This document shows positions 8,195 through 17,099 of a stretch of 64,000 nt of DNA, piece by piece. Origin of the DNA: Candidatus Terraquivivens tengchongensis (GTDB lineage Archaea > Thermoproteota > Nitrososphaeria_A > Caldarchaeales > Wolframiiraptoraceae); contig JALNJK010000001.1 of NCBI GenBank assembly GCA_023268355.1, positions 248,001 through 312,000 on the forward strand, read 5' to 3'. A program made the position numbers and the translations under genes. Numbering within the stretch: position 1 is the first letter of the stretch; each line of letters starts with the position of its first letter. The notes beneath the pieces were generated by a model. That model did no database searches. It was not told where the DNA came from and saw nothing but the letters and a program-made list of their open reading frames with translations.

Positions 8195-10111
8195 ATGTTG
8201 CCGTTCGCAGCATGGCTTTCGTGGTTGATACCCATCGTCGGCTCCGTGTTTGTCCCTATAATCTTCAGATTAAATAAGAAGGCAGGTGAAACGTATCCAG
8301 TCCTTCTAACATCACTTTCCGCCGCATTCTCACTCTCCATAGTCCTTGATGTATGGGGAGGCAAGGTCGTAGAGGAAAAGATAAAGTGGATACCCCTACC
8401 AGATGGTAGCTGGATCGAGGCGGGCGTCCTAGCAGACCCGTTGTCCGTATTGTTCGCATCCATCGCGTCGTTTCTCGGCACCCTTATCATCCTTTACTCT
8501 ATAGGCTACATGGAACATGAGGAGGGGCTTCCGAGATACTATTTCTTCATGCTCTTCTTCGTGGGTGCGATGGTCGGCCTCGTGCTTTCCGACAACCTTT
8601 TACAGACGTACATATTCTGGGAAATAGTCGGGCTGTGTTCCTATGCGCTAATCGGCTTTTGGTACAAAAAACCATCCGCAGCGCATGCAGGAATAAAGGC
8701 ATTTATCACCACAAGGGTAGGTGATGTAGCATTCTTAATTGGCATACTCTTGCTTTACAGATCGCTTGGCACGTTTAGCATGCGTGAAATATCAGTCGGT
8801 CTGGAAGAGTTACTTTCAAAAGACCCGAGCGCTCAAGGCTTTGTTATTGCATGTATGCTACTCATCTTTGGTGGCGCGATGGGAAAGTCGGCTCAATTCC
8901 CCTTACATGTATGGCTACCTGACGCTATGGAAGGCCCAACACCGGTCAGCGCCCTCATCCACGCGGCAACGATGGTAAAGGCAGGCGTTTACCTTGTTGC
9001 TAGGACGGCATTCACGATCGCTCCGCTGGAGGCCTTTAGGGGAATTCTAGCTCCTTGGTACGAAACCATAGCGATAATAGGAGCAATAACCGCTTTCTTG
9101 GCTGCCACGATGGGTTTAGTGATGAACGATATAAAAAGAGTCGTGGCGTATTCTACGATAAGCCAGCTCGGGCTAATGTTCACCGCCCTCGGCCTAGCAT
9201 CTGAACTCGGATGGTTCTCCAGCCAGTTCCATGTTCTCAGCCACAGCATATTTAAAGCCTTATTGTTCCTCTCAGCCGGAGTAGTAATACATGCCGTTCA
9301 TACGAACAACATCGATGAAATGGGAGGATTAGCAAGAAAGATGCCGCTCACCTTCATCGCATCACTTTTTGGTGCACTTGCACTCTCCGGTATACCTCCA
9401 TTCAGCGGCTTCTTCAGCAAAGATCTGATAATAGAGGCGACGATCGAATCCGGAAACGTTGTAATTTATTTACTCGTCGTCTTCACATCGATCTTAACGG
9501 TTACATACACAATGAGGTGGATCTATAAGATATTCCTAGCACCACCAAGTTTAGAATCGTCCCATACACATGAGGCCCCAAAGGTTATGACTGTGCCGCT
9601 ACTCATACTTGCTGCGTTAAGCTTACTGACTGGTTTCTTTGAAGAGCCTTTCATGAGCTATATCGGCCTACATTACCACTTCAAGCCCAGCCTACCAGCA
9701 TATGCAACGTCGGCAATCATACTCGTATTCGGCCTGCTACTTGCATACGCCTTCTATCTCTCCGCAACGTTAAGAGGTATGCCGCTCATCAACCCTATTA
9801 ACATAAGGAAGAGCGGGCTGGGCTCTGTGCTTCACAAAATTTTGGTTAACAGATATTACATCGACCATGCATACTACAAAGTTTTTGTGGACGGAACAAT
9901 TTGGTTGTCGTCAAAGGTCAGGAAGTATGTTGAAGAGAAGGTCATAGACGGCTTCAACTATGCTCTGGCTAGGGCGACACAATCTTTTGTCCAGGCCTTT
10001 AGATACCTACAGACCGGTAGCAGCAACGTCAACATAAGTGGATACGCCTTGGGAATTGCAATACTCTTGATCATATTCTTACTCTTGCTTTTCGGAGGTC
10101 TTCATATATGA
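8195..10111 (+). CDS. nuoL: NADH-quinone oxidoreductase subunit L (NuoL-like)
   Basis: A 638-residue polytopic membrane protein with the proton-antiporter signature: VGLCSYALIGFW, GKSAQFPLHVWLPDAMEGPTP and VSALIHAATMVKAGVYL, then a C-terminal extension matching the lateral helix of NuoL. It is a proton-pumping subunit of complex I. TATA-like sequence TTTAAA lies about 8160. It overlaps nuoM by 4 nt (ATGA), so the two are translationally coupled. No other complex I genes are adjacent; they must be elsewhere if this is complex I rather than a related hydrogenase or Mrp-type complex. Confidence 0.9.
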   Translation: MLPFAAWLSWLIPIVGSVFVPIIFRLNKKAGETYPVLLTSLSAAFSLSIVLDVWGGKVVEEKIKWIPLPDGSWIEAGVLADPLSVLFASIASFLGTLIILYSIGYMEHEEGLPRYYFFMLFFVGAMVGLVLSDNLLQTYIFWEIVGLCSYALIGFWYKKPSAAHAGIKAFITTRVGDVAFLIGILLLYRSLGTFSMREISVGLEELLSKDPSAQGFVIACMLLIFGGAMGKSAQFPLHVWLPDAMEGPTPVSALIHAATMVKAGVYLVARTAFTIAPLEAFRGILAPWYETIAIIGAITAFLAATMGLVMNDIKRVVAYSTISQLGLMFTALGLASELGWFSSQFHVLSHSIFKALLFLSAGVVIHAVHTNNIDEMGGLARKMPLTFIASLFGALALSGIPPFSGFFSKDLIIEATIESGNVVIYLLVVFTSILTVTYTMRWIYKIFLAPPSLESSHTHEAPKVMTVPLLILAALSLLTGFFEEPFMSYIGLHYHFKPSLPAYATSAIILVFGLLLAYAFYLSATLRGMPLINPINIRKSGLGSVLHKILVNRYYIDHAYYKVFVDGTIWLSSKVRKYVEEKVIDGFNYALARATQSFVQAFRYLQTGSSNVNISGYALGIAILLIIFLLLLFGGLHI

Positions 10112-11574
10112 TGGAGACAAATTACTTGCTTTTCATCAGCGTATTCTTGCCTTTACTTACCTCGCCTTTCACCTACCTATTGGGGAAACGTTCATGGAAA
10201 TACGGAGCCATGCTATGCCACATTTCCTGTCTCATACCGTTCCTGATAATCATCTACTATACGCCGACAATAATGGCTGGTGAGCGGCTCTACGAGGCAT
10301 ACAGCTGGATACCGGCATTCGGTCTCAACCTGAACTTGATGTTGGATAGCCTAAGCTACACGTTCGCCCTACTCATATCTTTGATGGGGTTCTTGGCTAG
10401 CGTTTACTCGCACAGATACATGGAGCACGAAAGTAGGCTGGAAGTCTACTATCCTCTGCTCCAAATATTCCAGACGGGTATGATGGGTGTTGTCCTTTCT
10501 TGGAACCTATTCATGCTCTACATATTCTGGGAAATCATGCTTATACCATCCTACTTCCTTATAGCGTACTGGGGAACGGGGAACCCGAGGCTCATAGGCT
10601 TCAAGTACTTCATCTTCACACATGCTGGCGCTCTTTGTATGCTTCTCGGCATAGCTTGGTTGAATTCTATATTCGGTAACATGGACATGTCAATACTCTT
10701 AGAAAACGTTCCCCGTGCCTATGAAATCCACAGAGCATCGCTGCTGAGCATAGCAGCGTTGATATTCGTGGGTGCGGCCGTTAAGATGGCAGTGTTTCCG
10801 TTCCACACTTGGCTTCCAGATGCTCACGCCGAGGCACCAACACCGATAAGCGTCCTCCTGAGTGGCGTCATGATAAAGACAGGCGTTTATGCTTTTGCAA
10901 GACTGCTGCTTGGGCTCATGCCGGCGGCAGTATCCGAGATGTCGGCTTGGCTCATACCCCTTGCGGTCGTAACCATGCTTTGGGGAGGTATTATGGCCCT
11001 CGTTCAGAACGACGTTAAGAGACTTTTGGCGTACAGTAGCATCAGTCAGATGGGCTACATACTCTTCGGTCTCTCATCGCTCGCACCGCTTGGTGCTTCC
11101 GGTAGCCTGTTCCATGTTCTGAATCACGGCTTTGCAAAAGGGCTACTCTTCATGGGTGCTGGAGCATTAATACATGAGGTTAAGGAGAGAGATTTGTCGA
11201 AACTCGGCGGCCTAGCCTCCAAGATGCCCGTCACTGCCATAACGATGCTTGTGGCAGGATTATCGATAGCCGGGACGCCGCCGCTTGGAGGCTTCGCGAG
11301 TGAATGGATGATATTTTCTGGGGCCTTCATGTCCGGCGCGATAATTCCGACATCCATCGCAATAATCGCAACCGCTATCACGGCCGCATACTACCTTAGA
11401 ATGATTAGGGCCATTTTCTTTTTGGAGTTAAAGCACGAAAAGGTAAAGGAGGCGCCCGTTGGTATGCTATTCTCCATGAACGTATTACTGCTACTGGTCA
11501 TCGTCTTGGGATTCATTAACGCTCCGATACTCAGCATAATAGGAAGGGCTGTAAGCACTTGGATAGGGATGTAG
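10108..11574 (+). CDS. nuoM: NADH-quinone oxidoreductase subunit M (NuoM-like)
   Basis: A 488-residue membrane protein with the NuoM/antiporter core: WEIMLIPSYFLIAYWG, AVKMAVFPFHTWLPDAHAEAP and PISVLLSGVMIKTGVYAF, then DVKRLLAYSSISQMG and GGFASEW. The length is typical of NuoM (~490-510). It pumps protons as part of complex I. It follows nuoL with a 4-nt overlap. NuoN and the hydrophilic arm are not in the window, so the two large antiporter subunits form a separate transcription unit here. Confidence 0.9.
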   Translation: MMETNYLLFISVFLPLLTSPFTYLLGKRSWKYGAMLCHISCLIPFLIIIYYTPTIMAGERLYEAYSWIPAFGLNLNLMLDSLSYTFALLISLMGFLASVYSHRYMEHESRLEVYYPLLQIFQTGMMGVVLSWNLFMLYIFWEIMLIPSYFLIAYWGTGNPRLIGFKYFIFTHAGALCMLLGIAWLNSIFGNMDMSILLENVPRAYEIHRASLLSIAALIFVGAAVKMAVFPFHTWLPDAHAEAPTPISVLLSGVMIKTGVYAFARLLLGLMPAAVSEMSAWLIPLAVVTMLWGGIMALVQNDVKRLLAYSSISQMGYILFGLSSLAPLGASGSLFHVLNHGFAKGLLFMGAGALIHEVKERDLSKLGGLASKMPVTAITMLVAGLSIAGTPPLGGFASEWMIFSGAFMSGAIIPTSIAIIATAITAAYYLRMIRAIFFLELKHEKVKEAPVGMLFSMNVLLLLVIVLGFINAPILSIIGRAVSTWIGM

Positions 11575-11642
11575 CTGGTGCAATGTTCTGTAAAGCAAAA
11601 ATTAATATGCGTTATAGATAAAAATAGACAGGGTGCTCAAGC

Positions 11643-12785
11643 TTGAGCAGACCTTGGCACGCCCTTACATTGCTCTTAATACTAGTACTCTTCATACCAA
11701 CAATCCATGCTGAGGCCTTTACGATGAGCATAAACGATGATTCTGTCAAGATAGAGCTGAGCTATCCGACAGAGGTGAAACCGAGCACGTGTTTTAGTAT
11801 TAGGGTTGACGTGACGGTATTGAAAGCCGTGTCAAACCTTAAAGTGCACCTAAAGGTCCTTTATCATACAGGTACGTCTACCACGACGCTATACGATGCT
11901 GATCTTGTGACATCTTTCACGGATGGACCTGGCTTAGTGTATAGCGGCGTGTTGACGCTTTGTCCACCCTCGACGTTCGGCACGCTTGTGTCTGCAAGGG
12001 TTAACGCCACTTATACAGGCGGAAGCCTCTTCCAAGAGTTTTACATGGCAAGCGTTAGGAGCAAGTACTACTCGGAAGTAACAGCTGAGCTTGACGCTGC
12101 GAAGTCAACGATAAGCATACTTCAGTCCGAGGTTTCGAGCCTAAGAAGCACAATTGATGCGCTCAAGTTGGAAGCAAGAAAGCTTAAGGATGAAGTCTCG
12201 AAGCTGAATGAGTTGATTAACGAATTAGAAGTTGAGAATGAGCTACTAGAATACAAGCTCGCCTCAGCCGAGACGCTTAACAAGCAGCTGAAGGAGAGGT
12301 TATCCAAGCTTGAGGTTGAACTCTCTTCAGTCCGTAATAGCTATCTTAACCTATCTTCCGAATACGCCATCTTACAGGACAGGTATGATTCACTGCTAAA
12401 GTCTGAGGAGAGTATCAGGCAGAAGTATGAGGATCTCAGCTCCGACTACAACTCGCTCAGCAAAGACCACGCAATGCTCATGGCACTATACAATGACTTG
12501 AGGAGCATGTATCAAGACCTTCAGGCAAGGTACGAAGACGCTCTGGAAAAGATAGGAAGTCTACAGGAGTTGTTGAAAGAAAGCGAGGAGGAGTACAAGA
12601 CCTTAAGTCAACAGTACGCCGTTGCTAGCTGGGAGAGGGGCGTGGTGATATGGGTTGCCATAGCCCAAGCTGCAGGAATTGCAGGATTCGCCTTCACAAA
12701 GCTCTCTGGATTCTTCAAGAAGACGTCAGCTAAAGAATCATCGCACGAGGTAAAGGAGACGGGACAGAAATCTGAGACACCTTGA
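11643..12785 (+). CDS. Secreted, membrane-anchored coiled-coil protein (hypothetical)
   Basis: Not recognised as a named family. A signal peptide covers residues 1-23 (LTLLLILVLFIPTIHAEA). Residues ~25-135 form a beta-rich extracellular domain with a pair of cysteines. Residues ~140-330 are a long heptad-rich coiled coil (many L/I at a/d positions, highly charged). A single transmembrane helix (~333-353, VVIWVAIAQAAGIAGFAF) and a short basic/polar cytosolic tail end it. The layout is that of an S-layer-associated or cell-surface stalk protein with cytosolic C-terminus. The start is a TTG; a TATA-like AATTAATATG stretch lies ~35-40 nt upstream. It follows nuoM by 68 nt. Confidence 0.75.
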   Translation: MSRPWHALTLLLILVLFIPTIHAEAFTMSINDDSVKIELSYPTEVKPSTCFSIRVDVTVLKAVSNLKVHLKVLYHTGTSTTTLYDADLVTSFTDGPGLVYSGVLTLCPPSTFGTLVSARVNATYTGGSLFQEFYMASVRSKYYSEVTAELDAAKSTISILQSEVSSLRSTIDALKLEARKLKDEVSKLNELINELEVENELLEYKLASAETLNKQLKERLSKLEVELSSVRNSYLNLSSEYAILQDRYDSLLKSEESIRQKYEDLSSDYNSLSKDHAMLMALYNDLRSMYQDLQARYEDALEKIGSLQELLKESEEEYKTLSQQYAVASWERGVVIWVAIAQAAGIAGFAFTKLSGFFKKTSAKESSHEVKETGQKSETP

Positions 12786-12955
12786 GGTCAAAAGGGCCCC
12801 GAAGAGAGTACAGAAAATAAACCCTAAAACTTGGAGGCAAGGCGAGGCTAGCGTTTACGGTCACGTGGTCTTTAACATGCAACAAACCATGGCGATGCGT
12901 ATATCCGTTAAAAAGCTTAAGTAAAAGGCGATCGCTCCCTTTTCTTTGAATCTGC

Positions 12956-13108
12956 ATGAGTGTAGAGAAGGAGCTTGCTGAACTAAGGGAAAGAGTCGCG
13001 AGGCTAGAAGCCAAGGTAGATGAGATGTCAAAAAGACTCGATGCTCTATCCAACTATGCGAGGGAACTTTATCAGTACATTCAGAAACTCAGCAGGCCGC
13101 TTATCTAA
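12956..13108 (+). CDS. 50-aa coiled-coil microprotein
   Basis: A short ORF encoding MSVEKELAELRERVARLEAK and a further 30 residues ending LSRPLI. It is almost entirely one amphipathic, leucine-heptad helix, which is strongly non-random. It has an ATG start. A TTAAAAAGCTTAAG stretch about 35-45 nt upstream could serve as promoter. Its stop codon overlaps that of the convergent proline-tailed membrane protein (shared CTAA at 13105-13108). Such helices usually form dimers or bind a partner; the function is unknown. The call rests on composition and context only. Confidence 0.6.
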   Translation: MSVEKELAELRERVARLEAKVDEMSKRLDALSNYARELYQYIQKLSRPLI

Positions 13109-13527
13109 GGTGGCGGAGGCGGTGGCGGCGGAGGAGGAGCCTTTCCGAAGAAAGCTTTGACATGTGGGCGCGTTAAATAGTATATTATGATTACATTGAT
13201 GATTATGCCTATTATGCCTCCAGGAAGGTTAAAGATACCGACTATTATACCAATGATCGATAATACTAATGCAAGAGTCCAAGCCCATCCTTTACCAGTC
13301 CACAGACCATAAGCTATCACAAAAGAAAACAGACCGATGAGTATGATTACAACACCTAACGCAAGGAATGCTGGACCGAAAGCCCAACCTACGTAAGGAA
13401 CCATGCCCGCCATCATTCCGGCTGCACCGATAAATGCTCCGGTGCCTATGAGGATTAAGCCGCCTATAATCTCAAGTATCGCTAGGACCGTTACACCGAA
13501 GGGCCTTTCTTTTTGCATAAATTGCAC
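13105..13527 (-). CDS. Small polytopic membrane protein with C-terminal polyproline tail
   Basis: A 140-residue protein with four hydrophobic segments (GVTVLAILEIIGGLILIGTG, AFLALGVVIILIGLFSFVIA, AWTLALVLSIIGIIVGIFNL and IIGIIINVIIIYYLT). The N-terminus MQFMQKERPFGVTVLAILEI resembles a widespread archaeal/bacterial family of small DUF-type membrane proteins. The C-terminus is KAPP followed by a run of prolines to the stop (10 consecutive P, encoded by mixed CCN codons). Such a run stalls ribosomes and would need aIF5A. The function is unknown. The stop overlaps the convergent microprotein gene. Confidence 0.75.
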   Translation of the reverse strand: MQFMQKERPFGVTVLAILEIIGGLILIGTGAFIGAAGMMAGMVPYVGWAFGPAFLALGVVIILIGLFSFVIAYGLWTGKGWAWTLALVLSIIGIIVGIFNLPGGIIGIIINVIIIYYLTRPHVKAFFGKAPPPPPPPPPP

Positions 13528-13558
13528 ATAACCTTACAGCATTTAAGCCTTTCGATTT

Positions 13559-14023
13559 TTATGTTTCGATGAATTCTACAGCATCCGTTGATTCATCATA
13601 AACTATAACGGAATCCCACCCCGGGTTGAGGGCTAGTGTACCGTCAAACCTCTCGCATCTACGCTTATGTGTGTGCCCGTGAATGACGATATTATACATC
13701 CCGCTTTTCACGAGTGCTTCTACGAGTTCGGAATATTCACCATGAAGCACGGCTATCTTCTTGCCGTTTAAGTTAAGCGATGCAAACCTGCCTTCCAAGC
13801 TGGAGCCTATCTCCCTCAAGGTTTTCTCCAGTAAAAGGAGGTCTCCGTCATTGTTGCCAAGGACTGATACGACCTTTAATCCCTTAAACTCTCTAACCGA
13901 GAACGGCGCTACCCAGTCACCGCAATGGATGACGAGCTCGACCTTTCGCTCCTTAAAGAGCTGAACTGCTCTCCTTATCCTATCTAAGTTATCATGTGTG
14001 TCCGATACTATGCCTATTAACAC
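13559..14023 (-). CDS. YfcE/MJ0936-type metallophosphoesterase
   Basis: A 154-residue calcineurin-like phosphoesterase. The metal-binding motifs are in order: DTH (D8, H10), CGDW (D near 37), GNNDG (near 62), HGE (near 94) and GHTHKR (near 117). The length and order match the YfcE/MJ0936 family of manganese- or nickel-dependent phosphodiesterases. The natural substrate is not known. It sits convergent to nothing and 31 nt upstream of the proline-tailed membrane gene on the same strand, so the two may be co-transcribed. Confidence 0.9.
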   Translation of the reverse strand: MLIGIVSDTHDNLDRIRRAVQLFKERKVELVIHCGDWVAPFSVREFKGLKVVSVLGNNDGDLLLLEKTLREIGSSLEGRFASLNLNGKKIAVLHGEYSELVEALVKSGMYNIVIHGHTHKRRCERFDGTLALNPGWDSVIVYDESTDAVEFIET

Positions 14024-14104
14024 CTTAGTTCACCACTTTACGCTCCCCGCTACCATCCTAACGATCGGTAAAAGTTTTTAGTTTTTTCTAGCATTAAATA
14101 GACT

Positions 14105-15214
14105 ATGGTTAAGTGGAGACTGCTGGACCTGGGCTTTGCGGACCACTTGATGGCTCAAACATTCTATGAGGCAACTGCAAAGGCCCTTGACGAAGGCTTA
14201 GTGACCAACACACTCATACTTGTAATTCCGAAAAACCCTTACGTCTGTATAGGGTTTCATCAAGAGCTGGAGAAAGAGGTAGATGTAGAGTATTGCAAGC
14301 AAGCGGGCTTGCCGATAATCCGTAGGACGCAAGGAGGTGGGGCCGTCTATCTTGATAGCAACCAGCTCTTCTATCAGGTTGTGGCAAGAAAGGATGACGA
14401 GTTCGTGCCGTCGAATGTGGAAAGGCTTTTCGAGAAATTCCTAGGCGTGACTGTGTATGTTTACCGAAAGCTAGGCCTACCAGCTGAGTTTAAGCCGATT
14501 AACGACGTCGTGGTTAGGGGTAAAAAGATATCTGGAAACGGTGCAGGCGTATTCGGAAACAATGCAGTGATTCTCGTAGGCAACATAATACTCGACCTAG
14601 ATTACGAGTCCATGTGTAGGATTCTAAGAGTCCCAGATGAGAAGTTCAAGGATAAAATGGCCCGCAGCATGAGGGAGTGGGTTACATCTCTGAAGAATGA
14701 GCTGGGTTATGTACCGGAACTTGAAGAAATCAAGAGACTTATAATTGAAGGTTACAGGGAGCTGCTTGGAATCGAGCTCGAGGAGGCAAGTCCATCAAAG
14801 GAGGAGCTTGAAATATGGGAGAACGAGGTGAAGCCTAGGCACCTATCTGCAGAATGGCTCTACATGCCGGAGGGGAGGCATGGATGGCTGGCGGACGGTA
14901 GGGTTGTTAAAGTTTCATCCTCTGTCAAACTGGTCGAAGTGGCTTACAAGGCGAGTAAGCTCATCAGGATAACGGCCGAGGTTGTTGATGGTAAACTGTC
15001 GGATGTTTTAATCTCTGGCGACTTTTTCATGATCCCGGAAAGCAACGTCGTTAAGCTCGAGGAAGTGCTGAAGGGCTCTCCGCTAGAAATGAACGAAATA
15101 CTCAAAAGGATTGAAAGCTTCTACCAAGAAACAGGCACGCAGACACCGGGGATAACTGCTGAAGATTTTGCTAAAGGTATCCTGAAGATTAAAGAGGCAA
15201 TAAAGGGTGTTTAA
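14105..15214 (+). CDS. lplA: Lipoate-protein ligase A family protein
   Basis: A 369-residue protein of the biotin/lipoate ligase superfamily. Residues ~55-80 contain the substrate-binding RRTQGGGAVYL, followed by PINDVVVRGKKISGNG, the lysine-containing segment of LplA. The C-terminal third includes a separate LplA C-terminal-like domain (HGWLADGRVVKV), so both parts that are split in some archaea are fused here. It attaches lipoate or octanoate to E2/GcvH proteins. No lipoyl-domain target is in the window. It starts with an ATG about 30-35 nt after an AT-rich block. Confidence 0.88.
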   Translation: MVKWRLLDLGFADHLMAQTFYEATAKALDEGLVTNTLILVIPKNPYVCIGFHQELEKEVDVEYCKQAGLPIIRRTQGGGAVYLDSNQLFYQVVARKDDEFVPSNVERLFEKFLGVTVYVYRKLGLPAEFKPINDVVVRGKKISGNGAGVFGNNAVILVGNIILDLDYESMCRILRVPDEKFKDKMARSMREWVTSLKNELGYVPELEEIKRLIIEGYRELLGIELEEASPSKEELEIWENEVKPRHLSAEWLYMPEGRHGWLADGRVVKVSSSVKLVEVAYKASKLIRITAEVVDGKLSDVLISGDFFMIPESNVVKLEEVLKGSPLEMNEILKRIESFYQETGTQTPGITAEDFAKGILKIKEAIKGV

Positions 15215-15265
15215 GTTTTTGAAAGTAATCAATAAATATTTACAGATGACACCTTCCGGCTCGAA

Positions 15266-16651
15266 ATGAACGATTATCCTAAAAAAAGAGTTGCATTGCT
15301 TGTCACCACGATTGGGTCTTTTCTTACACCGTTCATGGGCTCTTCAATAAACGTCGCCCTGCCATCTATGGCGAAAGAGTTCGCGATGGACGTTATCCTC
15401 ATGAATTGGGTAGCTATGTCGTTTCTTCTGGCGGCCGCGGCATTCCTCGTGCCTTTCGGGAGAGTTGCTGACCTTTACGGAAGAAAGAGGGTCTTCTTAT
15501 ATGGCTTGATTGTTTACACGATTTTTTCATCCCTTTCGGCCACTTCCACATCTCCTATTCTCATAATCTTCTATAGAGCATTCCAAGGTGTTGGGGGTGC
15601 GATGATATTCGCCACTGCCGCAGCAATACTGACTTCGGTATTCCCACTTGGCGAGAGGGGGAAGGCCCTCGGCATAAACGCAGCTTCAATCTACTTGGGG
15701 CTTTCGCTAGGCCCGTCTCTAGGTGGCTTGATGACCCAGAACCTAGGTTGGAGGAGTCTCTTCATCTTGAACGCGGTTATCGGTCTGATAGCAATCCTCA
15801 TCGTTTTTTGGAAGTTAGATGGTGAGTGGGCCGAAGCGAAGGGTGAAAAGTTTGACTTGATAGGTTCTACAACCTACGGACTGGCGCTCGTCGTCACGAT
15901 GTACGGTATATCTTTGCTTCCTTATGAGTTGGGGTTGCTTTTGACAGGCCTAGGTGTTTTAGGCCTCACGACGTTCGTCGTTTGGGAATCTAGGATGAAA
16001 AGCCCTGTGCTCAACATAAGCCTGTTCAGAAATAACGTTACGTTTGCATTCTCCAACCTTGCGGCTCTGATAAACTATAGCGCGACGTTTGCCGTAGGCT
16101 ATCTGTTGAGTCTCTATCTACAGAACGTGAAGGGGCTTAGTCCCCAGAATGCTGGTATGATACTGCTCGTCCAACCTGCCATGATGGCTATCTTTTCACC
16201 GGTTGCGGGCAGGCTTTCAGACAAGATAGAGCCGAGGGTTCTTGCATCGGTCGGTATGGCATTAACGGCTGTATCGCTCTTCCTATTCACTTCCCTCAGC
16301 GAGCAGACAACCACAGGCTTCATAACGGCCAACTTACTTTTGATAGGACTCGGGTTCGGACTCTTTTCATCTCCCAATACGAATGCCGTCATGAGCTCCG
16401 TAGAGAGGAGGTTTTATGGAGTCGCATCCGCGACGCTTGCGACGATGCGGTCCGTTGGTCAGATGCTGAGCATGGGCATAGTAACTACTATATTCGCCGT
16501 CTACATGGGCAGAGTCCAAATAACTCCTGAATACTATCCGGTTTTCCTGAAGAGCGTTAACTTGGCGTTCATAATCTTCTCAGCGCTCTGCTTTGTAGGT
16601 ATTTTCGCGTCGTTGTTAAGAGGCAGACTAAGTAGTTTTCCGAGGCATTAA
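15266..16651 (+). CDS. MFS transporter, DHA2/EmrB-like
   Basis: A 461-residue major facilitator with about 14 hydrophobic segments. The N-terminal FLTPFMGSSINVALPSMAKEF motif and the loop GRVADLYGRKRVF (motif A) are typical of the drug:H+ antiporter-2 family. A PxxGG-like GPSLGGLMTQNLGWRSLFILN motif C follows. It exports small molecules or drugs; the substrate cannot be predicted. It follows lplA by 51 nt on the same strand, with an AT-rich gap that could hold its own promoter. Confidence 0.88.
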   Translation: MNDYPKKRVALLVTTIGSFLTPFMGSSINVALPSMAKEFAMDVILMNWVAMSFLLAAAAFLVPFGRVADLYGRKRVFLYGLIVYTIFSSLSATSTSPILIIFYRAFQGVGGAMIFATAAAILTSVFPLGERGKALGINAASIYLGLSLGPSLGGLMTQNLGWRSLFILNAVIGLIAILIVFWKLDGEWAEAKGEKFDLIGSTTYGLALVVTMYGISLLPYELGLLLTGLGVLGLTTFVVWESRMKSPVLNISLFRNNVTFAFSNLAALINYSATFAVGYLLSLYLQNVKGLSPQNAGMILLVQPAMMAIFSPVAGRLSDKIEPRVLASVGMALTAVSLFLFTSLSEQTTTGFITANLLLIGLGFGLFSSPNTNAVMSSVERRFYGVASATLATMRSVGQMLSMGIVTTIFAVYMGRVQITPEYYPVFLKSVNLAFIIFSALCFVGIFASLLRGRLSSFPRH

Positions 16652-16717
16652 GTGAATAATAAGCAAACTAGGCCAGACTGTTCGGTAACCCTATCATCAC
16701 CTTTACAGCATTTAACC

Positions 16718-16828
16718 CTAAGATTGCTTCGCACCAGAGGCTTTCGACCTACACTTGTCACATACTCTTTTGCCTTCAACATAGTACAGATTTTCTGTCT
16801 TCCTTCCACATATCTGACACTTCGGCAT
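16718..16828 (-). CDS. 36-aa zinc-ribbon microprotein
   Basis: A short ORF starting MPKCQICGRKTENLYYVEG and continuing KRVCDKCRSKA to a TAG stop. It has two CxxC knuckles 19 residues apart, the signature of a stand-alone zinc ribbon. An AAATATGC box about 30 nt upstream could be its TATA element. Such microproteins are common in archaea and often bind nucleic acid or ribosomes; the role here is unknown. The alternative reading frame of 61 residues over the same bases lacks this structure and is a shadow. Confidence 0.65.
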   Translation of the reverse strand: MPKCQICGRKTENLYYVEGKRVCDKCRSKASGAKQS

Positions 16829-16877
16829 GTCAATCCCTTATCAGTATTACATCAGCGCATATTTTTGCTTTCCATCC

Positions 16878-16910
16878 AATGTCCCTTATATTGGACCTAT
16901 AAAGGACATT
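16878..16910. repeat. 13-bp inverted repeat, possible operator or terminator
   Basis: AATGTCCCTTATA and TATAAAGGACATT form a 13-bp inverted repeat with one mismatch around a 7-nt loop. It lies 50 nt upstream of the zinc-ribbon microprotein gene and 25 nt past the 3' end of tRNA-Ser (both minus strand). It could be an operator for the microprotein gene or a hairpin ending the tRNA transcript. Confidence 0.45.
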
Positions 16911-16934
16911 AGGGGGTGTACGATGAGTTTAGGC

Positions 16935-17026
16935 GCCGGGGGCGGGATTTGAACCCGCGCGGCCATAGGCCACCGGTTTAGCAGACCGGCCCCTTCGGCA
17001 GACCTACCGGGCTAGGGCACCCCGGC
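16935..17026 (-). tRNA. tRNA-Ser (GCU) with a putative 11-nt insert in the D arm
   Basis: The minus strand gives acceptor GCCGGGG/CCCCGGC, anticodon arm CCGGT-CTGCTAA-ACCGG (anticodon GCT), a long variable arm (TGGCCTATGGCCGC) and T arm GCGGG-TTCAAAT-CCCGC. This is a class II tRNA-Ser. The D arm is 11 nt too long. Removing TCTGCCGAAGG (16992-17002, position ambiguous by 2 nt because of repeated GG) restores a normal arm with CCC/GGG stem. A local CGGTA-GGTC-TGCCG hairpin supports a very small intron. Its 3' end carries the same CCGAAGG string as the insert in tRNA-Cys. Confidence 0.88.
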
Positions 17027-17099
17027 TGAAAGCACGCGTAACACTCTCTTCGTCTCCTTTCTATCTTACCATTTCATAAGCTTTTACTAAGGGTCCCGA

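Noticed and set aside
8195-11574. Reading NuoL/NuoM as MrpA/MrpD Na+/H+ antiporter subunits
   Set aside because: No other Mrp subunits are adjacent, and the NuoL C-terminal extension and paired NuoL-NuoM order favour complex I. The alternative cannot be fully excluded.
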